Assembly (NCBI RefSeq): GCF_009363895.1
Contig: NZ_CP045434.1
Coordinates: 1,674,001-1,738,000, forward strand
DNA: 64,000 nt
Direction: 5' to 3'
From: Sphingomonas ginsengisoli An et al. 2013
GTDB taxonomy: Bacteria; Pseudomonadota; Alphaproteobacteria; Sphingomonadales; Sphingomonadaceae
Position numbers and translations under genes: made by a program. The notes beneath the pieces are model-generated. The model had not been told where the DNA came from and did not search any database. It saw nothing but the letters and a program-made list of their open reading frames with translations. Below, one piece after another: positions 46,177 to 54,484 of this stretch; within the stretch, counting starts at the first letter, position 1; every line of letters starts with the position of its first letter.

Positions 46177-47274
46177 TTACTCCTCGGAGCGGACCAGCAC
46201 GGTCTCACCGATCAATAGGAACAGGAAGAAGGGCGCCCATGCGGCGAGCAGCGGCGGGTAGGCGCCGACATTGCCCATCGCCAGCGCGAAATTGTCGGCG
46301 ACGAAGTAAGCGAAGCCCAGCGCCATGCCGATCGCCGCACGCGCCAGCACCTGGCCCGAGCGCGCCAGCCCAAACGCCGCCACCGCCGCAAGCAGCGGCA
46401 TCAGCACGGTCGACAGCGGCTCGCTGATCTTGTGCCACAGCCCGGTCTCGACCGCGTCGGTCTGGCGTCCGGCGGCGCGAAGCTCGGCGATATTGTCCTG
46501 GAGCGCGCCGATGCCGCGCGTCTCGGGATCGACCTTAGCCAAGGTAAAGCGTCCCGGCTCGACTCCCACCAACTCGCGCAACGCAGGTAGTTTGCGCACC
46601 AGGCTCTGCGCAGAATCGTAGATCGTGACGTTCTGCAGCTCCCACGCGCCGGGGACCTGGACCGCGCGGCCGGCGGTGATGATGCGGGCGATGCTGTTAC
46701 CCTGCCGGTCGTAGAGCCTGACCCCCTGCAGCCGGGTCGCGGCGCCGTGGCCGATCACCAGGTCGGCGCGGACCATGTCGTCGCCGTTGGTGACCCAGAC
46801 ATTGCTGGTGACCAGGCTCTCGGGCGGAAGCGGCTTATAGTCGTTGCCGTCCCACGCCGACAATTCGGCGGTCGCCTTGGTCACCACCATCTCGTTGAAG
46901 GCGAACGAAATCCCGGCAAGTATCAGGCTGACCAGGATCAGCGGCGCGATCACCTGGTGCGCCGACATTCCCGCCGCCTTCATCGCGATCACTTCGCTGT
47001 TCTGGTTCAAGGCCACGAACACGATCAGCGTGCCGAGCAGGAAGGAGAAAGGGAAAGCGAAGGCGACGATCTGCGGCAACCGCAGCGCGACATAATGCCA
47101 CACGTCGGCATTGGTGTTGCCCGGCACCGCGAGGATCTTGCCGCTTTCGCTCAGCAGGTTGAGCATCATCAGTACGAGGCTCAGGCTGAACAGCACCGCG
47201 ATCCCGCGGGTGAGGAACAGCTTTCCGGTATAGAACGCCAGCCGCTTCGACGGGAAGAAGTTGAAGTTGATCAT
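46177..47274 (-). CDS. lptG: LPS export ABC transporter permease LptG
   Basis: 365 residues. YjgP/YjgQ family: N-terminal helices (AVLFSLSLVLMMLNLLS, PQIVAFAFPFSFLLGTLIVF), a periplasmic jellyroll around residues 135-260, and three C-terminal helices. MKAAGMS is the conserved coupling segment. Together with LptF and LptB it extracts LPS from the inner membrane. ATG 47274 overlaps the lptF stop (ATGA). Confidence 0.9.
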   Translation of the reverse strand: MINFNFFPSKRLAFYTGKLFLTRGIAVLFSLSLVLMMLNLLSESGKILAVPGNTNADVWHYVALRLPQIVAFAFPFSFLLGTLIVFVALNQNSEVIAMKAAGMSAHQVIAPLILVSLILAGISFAFNEMVVTKATAELSAWDGNDYKPLPPESLVTSNVWVTNGDDMVRADLVIGHGAATRLQGVRLYDRQGNSIARIITAGRAVQVPGAWELQNVTIYDSAQSLVRKLPALRELVGVEPGRFTLAKVDPETRGIGALQDNIAELRAAGRQTDAVETGLWHKISEPLSTVLMPLLAAVAAFGLARSGQVLARAAIGMALGFAYFVADNFALAMGNVGAYPPLLAAWAPFFLFLLIGETVLVRSEE

Positions 47275-48485
47275 GCGGCGGCCTCGGTCTCACGCCCGAA
47301 TTGCGGCAGCAGTCGACGTACGGACGCGGCGATCTTGGCGAAGCCGCGCTCGAGCGCGCCGATCGGCTGGCCGCCCGGTTTGCTCGACAGCGTCCGGTAC
47401 ATCCACAAGATCAGCACCGCGAACAGCACGAACGGGATCCACAGCGCGATCTCGGGAGGCACGTGTCCGCGACCGCCGGCGCCCTGCGCATATTGGTTGA
47501 TCTTGTGATAGGAGACCACAATCACGATCCCGACGAAGATGCCGAGCGAGCTGCTGCTGCGCTTGGGCGGGACCGCCAAGGATACCGCCAGCAGCGGCAG
47601 CAACAGCATCATGATCACCTCGACCAGCCGGAATTGGAGGTTGGCCCGGGCGACAAGATTGGCCTGGCCGGTGGCCCCGCCGCCATAAGCGGCCTGCGCA
47701 AGCTCGGGCAGCGTCTTCTCTTCGATCGCCGTGGTCTGGTCGGCGCCGCGGGCGCGGAAAGTGTCCACCCGCGGCAACGCGATCGGCAGATCGTAGGTGT
47801 TGAAGGCGAGTGTTCGCGGCGTGATGAACTTCGGATTGTCCTGGATAAGCTTGCCGCGCTCGAGCCGGAACAGAATGGTGTCGGGGTCGTCAGTGCTGAG
47901 GAAGCGGCCCTGCTCGGCGGTGGCGACGACATTGTTGCCCTTCTTGTCGTCGACCTGGACAAAAATGCCGTGGAGCTGGGTGCCGTTGCGCTCGGACGAA
48001 TCGATCCGCAGCGTCAGTCGCCGCGACAGCGTGTTGAATTCGCCAACCTTGAGGCTGGCCCCCAGCGCGCCCGAACGCAGGTCGAAGCGCAGCCGCTCAT
48101 AGCCATAATGCGTCCATGGCTGCAGCCAGCCGACGATGAACAGGTTGAGCAGCATCAGCGCCACTGCGTAGGCGTAAGGCACCCGCAGCAGCCGCCCGAA
48201 GCCGGCGCCGATCCCGCGCAAAGCGTCCAATTCGCTGCTGGTCGCGAGCTTGCGAAAGGCGAGCAGGATGCCGAGCATCAGTCCGATCGGAATGCCTAGC
48301 GCGAAATATTCGGGCAGCAGGTTGGCGAGCATGCGCCACACCACGCTGACCGGACCGCCAGCGTTCACGACGAAGTCGAACAGGCGCAGCATCTTGTCGA
48401 GCACGAGCAGCATCGCCGCCAGCAGCAGCGTGCCGAACAGCGGCACCGCCACCGAGCGGGAAATGTAGCGATCGATCAGGGACAT
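47271..48485 (-). CDS. lptF: LPS export ABC transporter permease LptF
   Basis: 404 residues from ATG 48485 (MSLIDRYISRSVAVPLFGTLLL); the frame is open further upstream but this start matches the family. LALRGIG-like segment ELDALRGIGAGF is the coupling helix, followed by the periplasmic domain and C-terminal helices (EVIMMLLLPLLAVSLAV). It forms a heterodimer with LptG. It is the first gene of the minus-strand lptF-lptG-dsb unit. Confidence 0.9.
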   Translation of the reverse strand: MSLIDRYISRSVAVPLFGTLLLAAMLLVLDKMLRLFDFVVNAGGPVSVVWRMLANLLPEYFALGIPIGLMLGILLAFRKLATSSELDALRGIGAGFGRLLRVPYAYAVALMLLNLFIVGWLQPWTHYGYERLRFDLRSGALGASLKVGEFNTLSRRLTLRIDSSERNGTQLHGIFVQVDDKKGNNVVATAEQGRFLSTDDPDTILFRLERGKLIQDNPKFITPRTLAFNTYDLPIALPRVDTFRARGADQTTAIEEKTLPELAQAAYGGGATGQANLVARANLQFRLVEVIMMLLLPLLAVSLAVPPKRSSSSLGIFVGIVIVVSYHKINQYAQGAGGRGHVPPEIALWIPFVLFAVLILWMYRTLSSKPGGQPIGALERGFAKIAASVRRLLPQFGRETEAAA

Positions 48486-48691
48486 CGGCTGCGCACGGGA
48501 AAAAGACTGCCTGACACCATCATTTGGCCGCAAAGCCGCGCCATAACCGCAATGTGAGGCTGGGGCTATTCCCGGCCGCGTCTGAATGTCAGCTTATTCA
48601 TGAGGCGACAGGTTACGGGTACTCCGGCTTCACGGCAGCCCCTCATCCGGGGTCCGGTGACTCCCTCCGCCAGCACGGCGCGAGGGTGAGC
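48486..48691. other. Divergent intergenic region lptF / DAG kinase
   Basis: 206 bases with no supported gene. It must contain both promoters. It holds CCCCTCATCCGGGG, a short imperfect hairpin around 48641-48654. The plus-strand start at 48692 has a GAGGGTGAG site. Confidence 0.35.
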
Positions 48692-49663
48692 ATGGCCGTT
48701 CGCATCGCCCTCCTGTCCAACCCGAAATCGACGGGTAACCTCAGCAAGCTGCCGCGCATCCGCGCCTTCTGCGCCGAGCATCCCGACATTTTCCATTACG
48801 AGGTCGAGCAGGCCAGCCAGATCGGCGAGGCGATGAAGACCATCGCCCGAGTCCGCCCGGCCCTTTTGGTGATCAATGGGGGCGACGGTACCGTCCAGGC
48901 CGCGCTGACCGAGCTTCACAACGGCGGCCACTTCGGCAGCGACGTCCCGCCGGTGGCGGTGCTTCCCAACGGCAAGACCAACCTGATCGCGCTCGACCTC
49001 GGCGCGCACGGTGATCCGGTCGTCGCGCTCGGCAAGCTGCTCGAGATCGCGCGGCACGACCTTGCCGGTCATGTCGTCGACCGCGAGCTCATCGCGCTGC
49101 GCTGCGGCGCGGGCGAGCAGAGCCCGGTGATCGGCATGTTCCTCGGCGGAGCGGGGCTCGCCGACACGATGCTCTACTGCCGCAACCGCATCTACCCGCT
49201 CGGGCTACCGAACGGGGTCAGCCACGGCCTCGCCGCCGCCGCTGTGATCCTCCGCGGGTTGTTTGGGCTCAAGGCCAAGTTTTTGCCCCCCGAGCCCACC
49301 CCGCTGCAGGTGCTGGTATCGCGCGACGGCAAGATCAGCGGGCGCTTCGCACTGCTTGCCGTGACCACGCTCGAGAAATTGCTGCTCGGCACCGGCATCC
49401 GCACCGAGGGCGCGGGCCGGCTCAAGCTGCTGGCGATCGAGCAGCGCCCCGTCTCGATGCTGCGCGGCATCTTCGCGATGCTGTCGAGCACCTTGGTCAA
49501 GGGCAAGCTCAGCGGGGTGCATGTCGAGCAGGCCGACGAAATCCAGATCTCGGGCGATCGCTCGAGCGTGATCCTCGACGGCGAGACCTTCGAGGCGCGG
49601 ACCGACCGGCCCATCCATCTCACCCGGGCGCAGCCGCTCGCCTTCGTCCGGCTCGCCGCCTGA
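48692..49663 (+). CDS. Diacylglycerol-kinase-like lipid kinase
   Basis: 323 residues from ATG 48692 with GAGGGTG upstream. INGGDGTVQAAL (GGDGT 63-67) is the ATP-binding motif of DAGK_cat lipid kinases; PPVAVLPNGKTNLIALDLG is the second conserved block. The usual GTGNDFAR is replaced by PNGKTNLI, as in several proteobacterial versions. Expected activity: phosphorylation of diacylglycerol, sphingosine or a related lipid. It is followed 4 bases later by a Tam41-like nucleotidyltransferase, so the product may be channelled to a CDP-lipid. Confidence 0.78.
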   Translation: MAVRIALLSNPKSTGNLSKLPRIRAFCAEHPDIFHYEVEQASQIGEAMKTIARVRPALLVINGGDGTVQAALTELHNGGHFGSDVPPVAVLPNGKTNLIALDLGAHGDPVVALGKLLEIARHDLAGHVVDRELIALRCGAGEQSPVIGMFLGGAGLADTMLYCRNRIYPLGLPNGVSHGLAAAAVILRGLFGLKAKFLPPEPTPLQVLVSRDGKISGRFALLAVTTLEKLLLGTGIRTEGAGRLKLLAIEQRPVSMLRGIFAMLSSTLVKGKLSGVHVEQADEIQISGDRSSVILDGETFEARTDRPIHLTRAQPLAFVRLAA

Positions 49664-49667
49664 TCCC

Positions 49668-50540
49668 ATGAGCCAGTTGGTCGAACTGGTTCGGGCCGAG
49701 CTCGAACAGCCGGTCGACCCGCGCGTCGCCGCCATGGCCGCCGCGATCGCCGCGAGACACGGCAGGGCATCCCGCGCGGTGCTGTTCTACGGGTCGTGTC
49801 TGCGGGAGAGCCAACTCGACGGGCTGATGCTCGATTTCTACCTGATCGTGTCCGACTATCGCGCCGCCTACGACCGGCGCTGGTTGGCGACCGCCAATCG
49901 GCTGATCCCGCCCAACGTCTTCCCCTTCGAACATGACGGGCTCACCGCCAAATATGCGGTGCTCAGCGAAGCCGACTTCCACCGCTTGAACGGCCCCGAG
50001 ACGCGCAACCCTTCGGTGTGGGCGCGCTTCGCCCAGCCGTCGCGGCTGGTCTGGTCGTCGGACGTCGCCGCCGCAGGCCGCGCCATCGCCGCCGTCGCCC
50101 GCGCCGCGCCGACCTTGCTCAGCGCGGCGCTCGCCGAATTGCCCAACGACCAGCCGTCGCTCGACCTGTGGCGCGGCGCCTTCGCGCTGACCTATTCGGC
50201 GGAGCTGCGCGCCGAGAAGAAGACCAAGGGCGGCTCGGTGGTCGACGCCGGCCGAGCGCGTTACGAGCGCTTCACCGCCCCCGCCCTGGCCGCCGCCCGT
50301 GCCGAGCGCCGGCGTCGCCACGCCAGCTGGCGCCGGCGCCGGATCGAAGGCAAGGCGCTGTCGGTCCTCCGCCTCGCCAAGGCCAGCGCGACTTTCGCCG
50401 GCGGCGCCGACTATATCGCGTGGAAGATCAATCGCCACGCCGGGACCGAGATTGAACTGAAGCCGTGGCAGCGCCGCTTCCCGCTGCTCGCGGCGATCAG
50501 CCTTGCGCCCCGCCTGCTGCGCAGCCGGGCGATCCGTTAG
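49668..50540 (+). CDS. Tam41-like nucleotidyltransferase (possible CDP-diacylglycerol synthase)
   Basis: 290 residues. FYGSCLRESQ (YGS 41-43) then LMLDFYLIVSD (Asp56, Asp63) is a nucleotidyltransferase active-site pair. NVFPFEHDGLTAKYAVLSEADF follows, then VWARFAQPSRLVW and FALTYSAELRAEKK. This block order is that of mitochondrial Tam41 (PF09139), a CDP-diacylglycerol synthase unrelated to CdsA. C-terminal third: basic helices that could bind membrane (RRRRHASWRRRRI). Its neighbour is a DAG-kinase-like enzyme, which would make its substrate. The assignment is by pattern only. Confidence 0.6.
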   Translation: MSQLVELVRAELEQPVDPRVAAMAAAIAARHGRASRAVLFYGSCLRESQLDGLMLDFYLIVSDYRAAYDRRWLATANRLIPPNVFPFEHDGLTAKYAVLSEADFHRLNGPETRNPSVWARFAQPSRLVWSSDVAAAGRAIAAVARAAPTLLSAALAELPNDQPSLDLWRGAFALTYSAELRAEKKTKGGSVVDAGRARYERFTAPALAAARAERRRRHASWRRRRIEGKALSVLRLAKASATFAGGADYIAWKINRHAGTEIELKPWQRRFPLLAAISLAPRLLRSRAIR

Positions 50541-50551
50541 GGTTCTGACCG

Positions 50552-51325
50552 CTAGTCCAGCACAACCCAGGTCGGCGCATGGTCGCTGGCCTTCTCCTCG
50601 CCGCGGACCCAGCGATCGACCCCCGCCGCAAGCAGCCGGTCCGTCGCCGCCGGACTGAGCAGCAGATGGTCGATCCGGAACCCTGCGTCGCGCTGCCAGC
50701 AGCCCGCGGTGTAATCCCAGAAGGTCCACAATTTGTCGTCGCGGGGGTGAAGCGCGCGCAGAGCGTCGGTCCAGCCTTGGAACAGCAGCTTGCGCCAGGC
50801 GGCCCGCGTGTCGGGCTGGAGAAGGGCATCATGCGCCATCCGCTCGGCCGACCACACGTCGCGGTCCTCGGCGACGACATTGTAATCGCCCGCCAGCACC
50901 ACCGCTTGCTCGCTCGCCAGCAGCGTTGCCGCATGCTCGCGCAGCCGCTCCATCCAGCGCAGCTTATACTCAAATTTCTCGGTCCCGATCGGATTGCCGT
51001 TGGGGAGGTAGATGGAGGCGACCGTCACACCGCCGACCTCGGCCTCGATATAGCGGCTGTGGCTGTCGTCGGGATCGCCCGGCAGGCCGACGCGGCGCAG
51101 GTCCGGCGTCGCGCCCTTGGCCAGGATGGCGACCCCGTTGAACCCCTTCTGGCCGTGCCAAACCGCGCCGTAGCCGGCGGCCTCGATGTCCGCGACCGGC
51201 AGCGCCTCATCGGCGCATTTGAGTTCCTGGAGGCAGGCGACGTCGGGTTGCTCGCGCTCCAGCCATTCGACCAGCCGCGGCAGCCGCGCGCGGATCCCGT
51301 TGATGTTGAACGTCGCGATTTTCAT
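50552..51325 (-). CDS. xth: Exodeoxyribonuclease III
   Basis: 257 residues. MKIATFNINGIRAR start, CLQELKCADE (catalytic Glu), HSRYIEAEVGG, GDYNVV (Asp/Asn) and SDHAPTW (final Asp-His) are the complete ExoIII/APE motif set. It repairs abasic sites and 3' blocks in DNA. Single gene, convergent with the Tam41-like gene. Confidence 0.93.
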   Translation of the reverse strand: MKIATFNINGIRARLPRLVEWLEREQPDVACLQELKCADEALPVADIEAAGYGAVWHGQKGFNGVAILAKGATPDLRRVGLPGDPDDSHSRYIEAEVGGVTVASIYLPNGNPIGTEKFEYKLRWMERLREHAATLLASEQAVVLAGDYNVVAEDRDVWSAERMAHDALLQPDTRAAWRKLLFQGWTDALRALHPRDDKLWTFWDYTAGCWQRDAGFRIDHLLLSPAATDRLLAAGVDRWVRGEEKASDHAPTWVVLD

Positions 51326-51362
51326 GGGGGAGGCTTAGCGGCGTGCGGCGTGACCGTCATGC

Positions 51363-51432
51363 TGAACTTGTTTCAGCACCCATGTCGCCGCGCGCACCGG
51401 GGCTGACGAGTTGGACCCCTGAAACAAGTTCA
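51363..51432. repeat. Sphingomonad-type inverted repeat
   Basis: TGAACTTGTTTCAG (51363-51376) is matched by its exact inverse CTGAAACAAGTTCA (51419-51432), with flanking GTCA and TGAC. This element type is frequent between genes in sphingomonads. It separates xth from erpA and could form a long stem or end transcripts. Confidence 0.8.
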
Positions 51433-51443
51433 GGGTGACGGCA

Positions 51444-51770
51444 CTAGATACTGAAGCTGCTCCCGCATCCACAGCCGCTTGCCGCGTTGGGGTTCAGGAC
51501 CTTGAACGCCGACCCACCGAGGTCCTCGATGAAATCGACCTCGCTCCCATCGAGCAGGCCGAGGCTGACACTATCAACGACCAGCTTGACGCCGTCGGTC
51601 TCGGCGACCGTGTCGTCGGCGTCCTGCCCCTCGGCCAGTCCGAACTTATAGGAGAAGCCAGCGCAGCCGCCGCCGTCGACCGACAGGCGCAGCACCGCCG
51701 GCTTGCCCTGGCGCTCGGCGATCCAGGCGACGCGCTTGGCCGCGGACGGAGTGAGGGTGAGGCTGGTCAC
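51444..51770 (-). CDS. erpA: Iron-sulphur insertion protein ErpA/IscA type
   Basis: 108 residues with the three Cys of A-type carriers: Cys36 in GGGCAGF and Cys100/Cys102 in SGCGCGSSF. VDSVSLGLLDGSEVDFIEDLGGSAFKVLNPNA is the typical C-terminal block. It delivers 4Fe-4S clusters to apoproteins, which the window needs for MoaA and PaoAB. ErpA rather than IscA is a best guess as no isc genes are adjacent. Confidence 0.88.
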   Translation of the reverse strand: MTSLTLTPSAAKRVAWIAERQGKPAVLRLSVDGGGCAGFSYKFGLAEGQDADDTVAETDGVKLVVDSVSLGLLDGSEVDFIEDLGGSAFKVLNPNAASGCGCGSSFSI

Positions 51771-51807
51771 GAGCGAAAGATGGGGAGCAGGTCCGCTCCC
51801 GGCAAGC

Positions 51808-52881
51808 TTATTTGGCGCGGCTGGTGGCCGGGCCGCCCATCGCGACCTGATCCATCGACGCGCCGCCGCCGCCGTTGCTGCGCAGCGCCATGATGTAATC
51901 GGTCGACTTCATGAAGGGGATCGGGTTGACCGCGCGGCCATCGATCCGGACCTCGTAGTGGAGGTGGCTGCCGGTCGAGCGGCCGGTCGAGCCCATCTTG
52001 GCGATGAGGTCGCCGCGGTGAACGCGCTGGCCGTCGTGCACCAGCACCTGGCTCAAGTGGCCGTAGCGGGTCTCGATCCCGCGGCCGTGGTCGATCTTGA
52101 TGAGGTTGCCGTAGCCGCCGTTGTTCCAGCCGGCGGTTTCGACGGTGCCGTCGGCGGTGGCGTAGATCGGGGTCCCGATCGGGCCGGCGAGGTCGATCCC
52201 GGCGTGCATCGCGGCGCGGCCCTGGAACGGATCGGAGCGGACGCCGTAGCTCGAGGTGAAAGCGGCCGTCTTGACCGGCTTGTCACTCGGCACCGCGAAC
52301 ACGCCGTCCTGCAGCGTGTCGAGCCGCTTCCAGCTGGTAAACAGTGCCTTGAAGGTCGGATCGGCCCCGCCACGCAGCGCATCGAGTGGACCGCCGCGGC
52401 CCTCGGCCCCGACCCGGGCCGGGGTCAGGCCAAGCTTCTTCAGCTCGCCGGCGGTGACCTGGTAGCGGACGTCGAGTGCCTTCGCGACGAGCGCGGCCTG
52501 CTCGGCCTGCAGCGTTTCAAGCTTGGCGAGGCGATCCTTGACCGCCGGCGCGGCATCGCGGGAGACCGCGGCGAGCAGCGCCGGGTCAACCTTGTTGCCG
52601 AGCAGCAGCGCCTCGATCACGGCCTGGCGCTGTTCGATCAGGCGGGTGCGCTGCTCCATGACCGGCGGCACCGCCGGCGCGGCCGACGCCACGACTGTCG
52701 GCTCGGCGCGCAGCATCCGCGCGGTCGCGAACGCCGACCAGCCGACCAGCAGGGCGGCGACGGCGAGCAGCAGGATCTGGAAAGGCGATGAAAGGCGGAT
52801 ACGGCGCAGGCGGGCCCCGTCGTGGACGAACAGATCGCGGCTGCGCAGCAGTCCGTTCGTCAGGGTCAGGGCATGCGCCAT
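51808..52881 (-). CDS. Membrane-anchored M23 peptidase
   Basis: 357 residues. One N-terminal membrane helix (FQILLLAVAALLVGWSAFA), a coiled-coil (about 75-135: RLIEQRQAVIEALLL...KDRLAKLETLQAEQAALVAK), then a LytM/M23 domain. The zinc ligands are His226 and Asp230 (MHAGIDLAG), and SHLHYEV carries the final His306/His308. All catalytic residues are present, so it should cut peptidoglycan cross-links in the periplasm, unlike the degenerate EnvC/NlpD type. Confidence 0.87.
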   Translation of the reverse strand: MAHALTLTNGLLRSRDLFVHDGARLRRIRLSSPFQILLLAVAALLVGWSAFATARMLRAEPTVVASAAPAVPPVMEQRTRLIEQRQAVIEALLLGNKVDPALLAAVSRDAAPAVKDRLAKLETLQAEQAALVAKALDVRYQVTAGELKKLGLTPARVGAEGRGGPLDALRGGADPTFKALFTSWKRLDTLQDGVFAVPSDKPVKTAAFTSSYGVRSDPFQGRAAMHAGIDLAGPIGTPIYATADGTVETAGWNNGGYGNLIKIDHGRGIETRYGHLSQVLVHDGQRVHRGDLIAKMGSTGRSTGSHLHYEVRIDGRAVNPIPFMKSTDYIMALRSNGGGGASMDQVAMGGPATSRAK

Positions 52882-53224
52882 CGGCTCGTTCGCTCCACGT
52901 CTTCGCAGTAGCGGCCCACGCCAATCGAGGCGCAGACCGTTGCTGCATACCAGTGCTTCGGGAACTCCCCAGCCCCGTCGCCACGCGCCCGAATTGCCCC
53001 TCCGGGTACGTCGCTGGAGAGAAAAGACCGGGGATGGTTAAGCAATTCAACCTTTCGATCCCTGCCTTGGGACGAGCCGCGACGCTAAAGCGACGAAGCG
53101 AAGATTATTGCTGATCTTCGTTCCGGGTAGCGGTTTCATCCGCCGACTTGTCCACAGCTCACTGCCGATTCGCATGATTGGGGTTGCGCCCCCATCGCTG
53201 GCCGCTACAGCCGTCCACGGGCCA
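52882..53224. other. Intergenic region between M23 peptidase and serC
   Basis: About 340 bases without a supported gene. It contains the promoters for both genes and a stem CGAAGAT (53099-53105) with ATCTTCG (53114-53120), plus one TTGTCCACA (53148-53156) similar to a DnaA box. The last part runs into the serC leader hairpins. Confidence 0.5.
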
Positions 53225-53262
53225 CGCCGTCCCAACGCGGCGCGTGCTCTCTGCAAGGAGAG
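53225..53262 (+). promoter_or_regulatory. serC 5' leader with ribosome-site hairpin
   Basis: Two consecutive stems precede serC: CGCCG (53225-53229) with CGGCG (53238-53242), then CTCTC (53247-53251) with GAGAG (53258-53262). The second hairpin contains the AAGGAG ribosome-binding site (53255-53260), eight bases before the ATG. Alphaproteobacteria are known to carry a conserved serC leader motif at this location. Whether this is that motif needs a covariance search. Confidence 0.5.
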
Positions 53263-53269
53263 TTTGGAT

Positions 53270-54394
53270 ATGACGACCCCGCTACCCGACGTGCGTCCCG
53301 CGCGTCCGTTTTTCTCCTCTGGACCGTGCGCCAAGCCGCCCGGCTGGAACCCTGACAAACTCGCTGTTCACAGCCTCGGCCGCTCGCACCGCAGCAAGCT
53401 CGGCAAGCAGCGCCTCGGCTATTGCATCGACCTGATGCGCGAGCTTTTGCAGCTCCCCGACAGCCACCGGATCGGCATCGTCCCGGGCTCCGACACCGGC
53501 GCGTTTGAAATGGCGATGTGGACCATGCTCGGTGCGCGCGGCGTGACCACGCTCGCCTGGGAAAGCTTCGGCGAGGGTTGGGTCACCGACGCGGTCAAGC
53601 AGTTGCGGCTCGATCCGACCGTCATCCGCGCCGACTACGGCCAGCTGCCCGACCTCGGCCAGGTCGACTGGTCGACCGACGTCCTATTCACCTGGAACGG
53701 CACCACCAGCGGCGTCCGCGTGCCTGATGGCGAGTGGATCGCCGCCGATCGCGAAGGCCTCAGCTTCGCCGACGCGACCAGCGCGGTGTTCGCCTACGAC
53801 CTGCCGTGGGACCGGATCGATGTCGCCACCTTCTCGTGGCAGAAGGTGCTCGGCGGCGAAGGCGCGCACGGGGTCCTGATCCTCGGCCCGCGCGCGGTCG
53901 AGCGGCTCGAGACCTACGTTCCCGCCTGGCCGCTTCCCAAGCTGTTCCGGTTGATGAGCAAGGGCAAGCTGACCGAAGGCATCTTCAAGGGCGAGACGAT
54001 CAACACCCCCTCGATGCTCGCGGTCGAGGACGCAATCTTCAGCCTCGAATGGGCCAAGAGCGTCGGCGGCCTCAAGGGCATGATCGCGCGCTCGGACGCC
54101 AACGCCGCCGCGCTCGATCGCATCGTCGAACAGCGCGACTGGCTGCACCACCTCGCCGCCAACCCGGCCAGCCGCTCGAAGACCAGCGTCTGCCTGACTC
54201 TCGACGGCGCCGACGAGGCGCGGATCAAGGCGATGGCTGCGCTGCTCGAGCAGCACGACGCCGCCTACGACATTGCCGGCTACCGCGACGCCCCGCCGGG
54301 CCTGCGCATCTGGTGCGGCGCGACGGTCGACACCGCCGACATCGAAGCGCTCGGCCCCTGGCTCGACTGGGCGTGGGCCGAGACGGCCGCCTGA
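53270..54394 (+). CDS. serC: Phosphoserine aminotransferase
   Basis: 374 residues from ATG 53270 (AAGGAG upstream). RPFFSSGPCAKPPGW start and SLGRSHRSKLGK are the alphaproteobacterial SerC block. ATFSWQKVLGGEGAHGVLILG contains the PLP-binding Lys. It converts 3-phosphohydroxypyruvate and glutamate to phosphoserine and 2-oxoglutarate. serA follows after 90 bases that contain a palindromic repeat; the two likely share control. Confidence 0.92.
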   Translation: MTTPLPDVRPARPFFSSGPCAKPPGWNPDKLAVHSLGRSHRSKLGKQRLGYCIDLMRELLQLPDSHRIGIVPGSDTGAFEMAMWTMLGARGVTTLAWESFGEGWVTDAVKQLRLDPTVIRADYGQLPDLGQVDWSTDVLFTWNGTTSGVRVPDGEWIAADREGLSFADATSAVFAYDLPWDRIDVATFSWQKVLGGEGAHGVLILGPRAVERLETYVPAWPLPKLFRLMSKGKLTEGIFKGETINTPSMLAVEDAIFSLEWAKSVGGLKGMIARSDANAAALDRIVEQRDWLHHLAANPASRSKTSVCLTLDGADEARIKAMAALLEQHDAAYDIAGYRDAPPGLRIWCGATVDTADIEALGPWLDWAWAETAA

Positions 54395-54402
54395 CTTGCG
54401 TA

Positions 54403-54463
54403 CTCCCGCGAAGGCGGGAGCCCAGTAGCTTCACATCAAACTTGGCTCTCGCCTGCGCGGGAG
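54403..54463. repeat. CTCCCGC palindromes between serC and serA
   Basis: CTCCCGC-GAAG-GCGGGAG (54403-54420) is a perfect stem. A diverged copy CTCTCGCCTGCGCGGGAG lies at 54446-54463. This is a common sphingomonad intergenic element; it may weaken read-through into serA. Confidence 0.75.
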
Positions 54464-54484
54464 CACAGCCTCAGGGATCACCTA

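Noticed and set aside
53148..53156. DnaA-box-like TTGTCCACA, possible origin
   Set aside because: Only one box, with no AT-rich unwinding region and no dnaA, dnaN or hemE-type neighbours.
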